Source: Pavlovales sp. CCMP2436 (taxonomy: Eukaryota > Haptophyta > Pavlovophyceae > Pavlovales). From it: a stretch of DNA of 10,098 bases. The stretch lies in assembly GCA_026770615.1 (NCBI GenBank), contig MU631449.1:1362-11459 (forward strand), given 5' to 3'. This document shows, in pieces, positions 7,629 through 10,098 of the stretch (within the stretch, counting starts at the first letter, position 1; each line of letters opens with the position of its first letter). A program made the translations under genes and the position numbers. The notes under the pieces were generated by a model. It saw only the letters and a list, made by a program, of their open reading frames with translations, was not told the DNA's origin and ran no database searches.

Positions 7629-9441
7629 ATGTCGACACCATGCCGCGCGTACCACTTCGCCTCCACGCAGTACGCCGCGGCCTTTGGGAAGCTGCCCGAC
7701 ACGGGACGAGCGTATGCCGACCGCCTGCGCACCGACGCCGTCGCTGCGGCCGTTGCGATTGGCGACAGTTGCGCGGCGTGGACGGCTGAGCCGGCCGTTA
7801 CGCTGCTGCGCGGCGAGTCGCTGCGCGCTGGCACGCCGATCGCGACGCTCGACGCGTGGGGTCGCACCAACGGCCTGCTCGTGCAGGCGACCGCGGTCGA
7901 GGTGAATGCGGTAGTCGCGCACGCGCGTGGCTACCGCCCGCCCGCGACGGACCTGCGTGCGTCCGTGCGCGCGATCGAGACAGAGTATCTCGCGCCCGGC
8001 TCGGCCGCGGCAGCGGCTCTCGTCGCGTGCCAGGCGCTCGATTTTGGCAAGCAGGTGCGTCTCAGCCAGTGTGACTTCTGCTCCCTGTGTCACGTTCTAC
8101 GACATAATCATGTTCCTTTAATTGTGTTACAATTGAACTAGGAAGGTTCTTCTTATCTACCTCTTCATATTATGTCACACCCTACCCTCTATCACCACCC
8201 GCCACTGCTACATGTGACTCACAAGTGTCACTGTCCATGTAACCGCCCACCAGGACGGCGTGACCGAGATGATCGAGAATGTGGAGGCTGCGGCCGTTGA
8301 GCGGCGAATGGCAGACGCGCTACTCGCTGACGAATTGGCGGGAATTGTGAACATCTGCCGCGCGCCTGCGTTCGTGGCGTGCGTGTCCAACTTTACCAAC
8401 TTCCTCGACTTGTCCCGGAAGGTGCTGGAGCAACCACACGCACAACCACATTACCACGCGCACACACCACACGCAACACACTGTGACAACCAACCACATA
8501 ACCACACACACACACAAACACACCACACACTGGGACTGCACTTGAGCAAGAGCAACTTTGACAGGCACGCCCGACACACACCCTGACCTCCCTCCCTCTT
8601 TGCCTTAACTAATTCAGTGTCGGTTATTCACTACCTTTCTCTCTCATAAATGAACCATTCATAAGGATGGCGACAGGAAAACTAACAAATGAACAGGCAA
8701 ATGAGCCAACATATCTTCGGGCAGTAAACTGGCAAATGGGCCAGTGAACAGGCGCCCAATTTGATGAGCCAGCACACCCAATCTGACGAGTACGACGACC
8801 TTTCTAACGACCGTGAGTTGTGAAGAACTAACAAACGACAGATGCTGTTATACTTCATACTGTGTGGACTTGGCACATCAGAGATTGCCTCGCCGCAAAG
8901 TTTTAAAGTCAAATATGTAAAATATTGCGATTATACGGGTGTCACGCAGTAGCCTACCGCCCAGCGTCTGTTCATGAACAGGACAGCTTCTGGCCGCTAA
9001 CAAATAATTAAGGCAAATGAGCCGCTCCAAGCTAATGAGGCTAATGAACAGCCTCTGTTCATTGGCTCATGAACTGTTCATTTGCTGTTCATGAACGGCT
9101 AATGTGAATAACCGACACTGAACTCATTTAGGTTCTGCGTGAGCTTGAGTTGGGTTTAGTTTGACACGCCCTTAAAAAATAAAAATATAAATATAAAATC
9201 TTTGAACGTCCCCCGACTGACATGCCATGGCCCCTCTTCAACTTGTTGAATATGCAATTAATACAAATTAAACAGGTGCTTCGTAACCTGGAGCTGGGCG
9301 TACCTGTCGTGGTTCTCTCCCGCTCCAACACAGCGCAGGTGAGTTTTTTTTTTTTTTTTTTTTTTTTTCGTGCGTGTGAATATTTCTCACATAAACACCA
9401 ATATATTTCCTCTCCCGCTCAAACACTGCGCAGGTGACTTT

Positions 9442-9497
<56 letters not shown>

Positions 9498-10098
9498 TAT
9501 TTTTTGTGTGAATATTTCTCACATAAACACCAAAGTTTCCTCTCCCGCTCAAACACTGCGCAGGTGAGACCATTGGTTATTTGGAGGGAGGGTGATTTGT
9601 GGGTGGGTTTGGTGGGGAGGTAGACGGCTGAAAACGAACCCCCCTCCTTTCCACCTCCCCTAACCCCCCCCACCCCCAATAACTCGCAGCACTCGTTCCG
9701 CTGGGCTTACGACCTCAACGCTCGCCTCGCCTCGCACGGAGTAGACGCTGGCATGTTCACATTCCTCGCCGCCAGCCTGAACGAGCAGGCAACTTTTTTT
9801 TCTTTTTTTTACCACAATACAAAAAAGAAAAAAAGCAGGCATGTTCACATTCCTTGCCGCCAGCCTGAACGAGCAGGCAACTTTTTAGTTTTGCTTTTCT
9901 ACTACAAAAAAAAACGGAAAAAAAGCAGGAATGTTCACATTCCTCGCCGCCAGCCTAAACGAGCAGGTATTTTTTTTTTTTTTTTTTTACTACAGAAAGA
10001 AGAAAACAGACAAAACAGGACAGCTCAGGATTTGTTGTTACTAGCCCCACTGCCTGCCGTTTATTTGAATGTACTTAAGTTGTAACCCGACTGATTCT
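7629..10098 (+). CDS. Multi-exon gene, possibly aldehyde-dehydrogenase-superfamily-like; 3' part missing
   Basis: Supported exons are 7629-8054, 8254-8421, 9276-9338 and 9690-9788, all phase 0, giving 252 residues so far. The start has a near-ideal context (GCCACCATG). Residues 1-180 are Ala-rich and helical without a motif I recognise. From about 174 the pattern [20 protein letters not shown], then [24 protein letters not shown] and [11 protein letters not shown], resembles the ALDH layout in which a P-x-N-F-like segment leads into a strand, helix and strand that bind the cofactor. The Lys usual after VVLK is Ser here. The catalytic Cys region would lie beyond the window, so activity cannot be judged. 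If the family guess is right, 250 or so further residues are expected to the right. A short frame from 10019 ending in TAA at 10076-10078 is in phase but would truncate the fold. The real 3' end is unresolved, partly because of tandem copies of the last visible exon end. Confidence 0.6.
8055..8253 (+). other. Intron 1 of the 7629 gene (199 nt, phase 0)
   Basis: The donor is AAGCAG|GTGCGT and the acceptor is CCCACCAG|GACGGC. The protein reads [13 protein letters not shown] across the join. The intron is pyrimidine-rich toward its 3' end and shows no exon-edge duplication. Stops occur in frame soon after the donor-side sequence, which supports removal. Confidence 0.8.
8437..8535 (+). repeat. 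CA-rich simple-sequence tract
   Basis: An imperfect run of CA, CCA and ACACAC words occupies the start of intron 2. It is open in the frame of exon 2 but gives only His/Pro/Thr-rich low-complexity sequence, so it is not read as coding. Confidence 0.8.
8607..9128. mobile_element. Non-autonomous hAT-type element (MITE), 506 bp, with 8-bp target duplication
   Basis: CAGTGTCGGTTATTCAC at 8615-8631 is the exact reverse complement of 9104-9120, giving 17-bp terminal inverted repeats that begin CAGTG, fitting the YAGNG ends of hAT elements. The flanks are AACTAATT (8607-8614) and AACTCATT (9121-9128), a 7/8 match of the 8-bp length typical of hAT. The element (8615-9120) has no transposase frame, so it would depend on a source elsewhere. 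Subterminal words recur: GGCAAATGRGCC at 8696-8707, 8731-8742 and 9012-9023, and TGTTCATGAAC forms, including the palindrome CTGTTCATGAACAG at 8968-8981. GCTAATGAACAG at 9040-9051 pairs with 9055-9066 as a hairpin. Such words are likely transposase-binding sites (inference). Confidence 0.85.
9316..9567 (+). repeat. Tandem triplication of exon 3 end plus donor site
   Basis: Units start at 9316, 9411 and 9541 with TCTCCCGCTC (95- and 130-bp spacing; the last is partial). Each contains SRSNTAQ codons followed by CAG|GTGA, then a T-rich or ATT/ATC-rich stretch. The first two units also share 28 identical bases (9374-9401 and 9506-9533). The codons differ between copies only at synonymous sites (TCC/TCA for Ser, ACA/ACT for Thr). 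Unit length varies because of the internal simple repeats. Confidence 0.9.
9339..9689 (+). other. Intron 3 of the 7629 gene (351 nt if the first donor is used)
   Basis: Three consecutive donor candidates follow identical exon-end copies: CAG|GTGAGT at 9339, CAG|GTGACT at 9434 and CAG|GTGAGA at 9564. The first is an excellent consensus, and reading past it meets a stop before the second copy's donor is reached in frame. The acceptor is ACTCGCAG|CAC at 9688-9689, after a C-rich tract. The last part has G-rich (about 9584-9622) followed by C-rich (about 9640-9677) runs that could pair. Confidence 0.7.
9443..9497 (+). repeat. ATT/ATC trinucleotide microsatellite
   Basis: Several ATTATC units are followed by about ten ATT units within the second copy of the exon-edge array. 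They account for most of the extra length of that unit. The corresponding stretch of the first copy is a T run (9343-9368). Confidence 0.9.
9747..10018 (+). repeat. Tandem triplication of exon 4 end, period 88-90 bp, with GC, GC and GT donors
   Basis: ATGTTCACATTCC begins at 9753, 9841 and 9931, each followed by codons for [12 protein letters not shown]. The copies differ only by CTC/CTT and CTG/CTA, all synonymous. Each is followed by a T-rich then A-rich stretch. The donor-like junctions are CAG|GCAACT at 9789, CAG|GCAACT at 9877 and CAG|GTATTT at 9967. The intervening DNA ends in AAAGCAG, resembling acceptors, before copies 2 and 3. Splicing copy 1 to copy 2 through those acceptors would shift the frame, so the copies look like alternative donors or duplicated edges rather than extra cassette exons. 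Confidence 0.9.

Larger units (their letters stand above)
8422..9275 (+). other. Intron 2 of the 7629 gene (854 nt, phase 0)
   Basis: The donor is CGGAAG|GTGCTGG and the acceptor is TTAAACAG|GTGCTTCG, so AGGTGCT occurs at both junctions. Joining gives [16 protein letters not shown]. The intron contains a CA-rich tract (8437-8535) and the hAT-type element (8615-9120). Without the element and one target copy the intron would be about 340 nt. Confidence 0.75.

Noticed and set aside
8422..8586. Extension of exon 2 into [21 protein letters not shown]
   Set aside because: This is a CA-repeat translated as His/Pro/Thr; the donor at 8422 and acceptor at 9275 give a better continuation (VLRNLELG).
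10019..10078. Possible last exon of the 7629 gene after ACAAAACAG, reading [19 protein letters not shown] then stop
   Set aside because: It is in phase and the acceptor is acceptable, but it would end the protein at about 270 residues, without the second half expected for the tentative family. Left unassigned rather than annotated.
9789..10085. Open read-through of exon 4 across the tandem copies (about 110 codons)
   Set aside because: It passes through poly-Phe and poly-Lys from T and A tracts, and puts copies 2 and 3 in another frame from copy 1, so it is not convincing as protein.

Overview
The window is nuclear DNA from a GC-rich eukaryote, most likely a unicellular alga. The evidence is four genes broken by spliceosomal introns, TATA-like boxes, a strong Kozak start and homologues of typically eukaryotic families. 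A phosphate-carrier relative with a plastid-style leader (hydrophobic signal followed by an F-containing VAFAP stretch) leans toward a secondary-plastid alga such as a haptophyte or stramenopile. The exact lineage is inference. No bacterial operons, rRNA, tRNA or CRISPR arrays were seen.

Layout. 1-727: GC-rich flank with a 51-bp tandem repeat, a cluster of small palindromes and a TATA box. 728-2421 (+): WRAP53/TCAB1-like WD40 protein, two exons, 400 aa. 2422-2840: spacer with a C-rich tract. 2841-4093 (+): SLC35E3-like transporter of the TPT/NST superfamily, two exons, 374 aa. 4094-4896: convergent spacer. 4897-7333 (-): three-exon, 625-aa SLC25 phosphate-carrier-like protein with an N-terminal extension of about 320 residues. 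7334-7628: shared divergent promoter region. 7629 to the right edge (+): a multi-exon gene, tentatively aldehyde-dehydrogenase-superfamily-like, incomplete in the window. Its second intron carries a 506-bp non-autonomous hAT-type transposon with terminal inverted repeats and a near-perfect 8-bp target duplication.

The most striking pattern concerns introns rather than genes. Several contain tandem repeats with a period near 85-130 bp whose unit includes the edge of the adjoining exon. At 9316-9567 three copies of an exon end plus donor site follow one another. At 9747-9990 three copies of an exon end are followed by GC, GC and GT donors. At 5983-6166 an exon start plus acceptor side is echoed twice inside the carrier's first intron. 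At 5543-5578 a decayed copy of the third exon's start lies inside the carrier's second intron, which is also bounded by an 11-bp direct repeat covering both splice sites. This matches the proposed mechanism of intron gain or growth by tandem duplication of AG|GT-containing sequence, here apparently at several ages.

The genes have unrelated roles (scaRNA/telomerase RNP trafficking, sugar-nucleotide-type transport, phosphate-type transport, possible aldehyde oxidation). There is no sign that they form one pathway. Only the divergent pair at 7333/7629 could share regulation.
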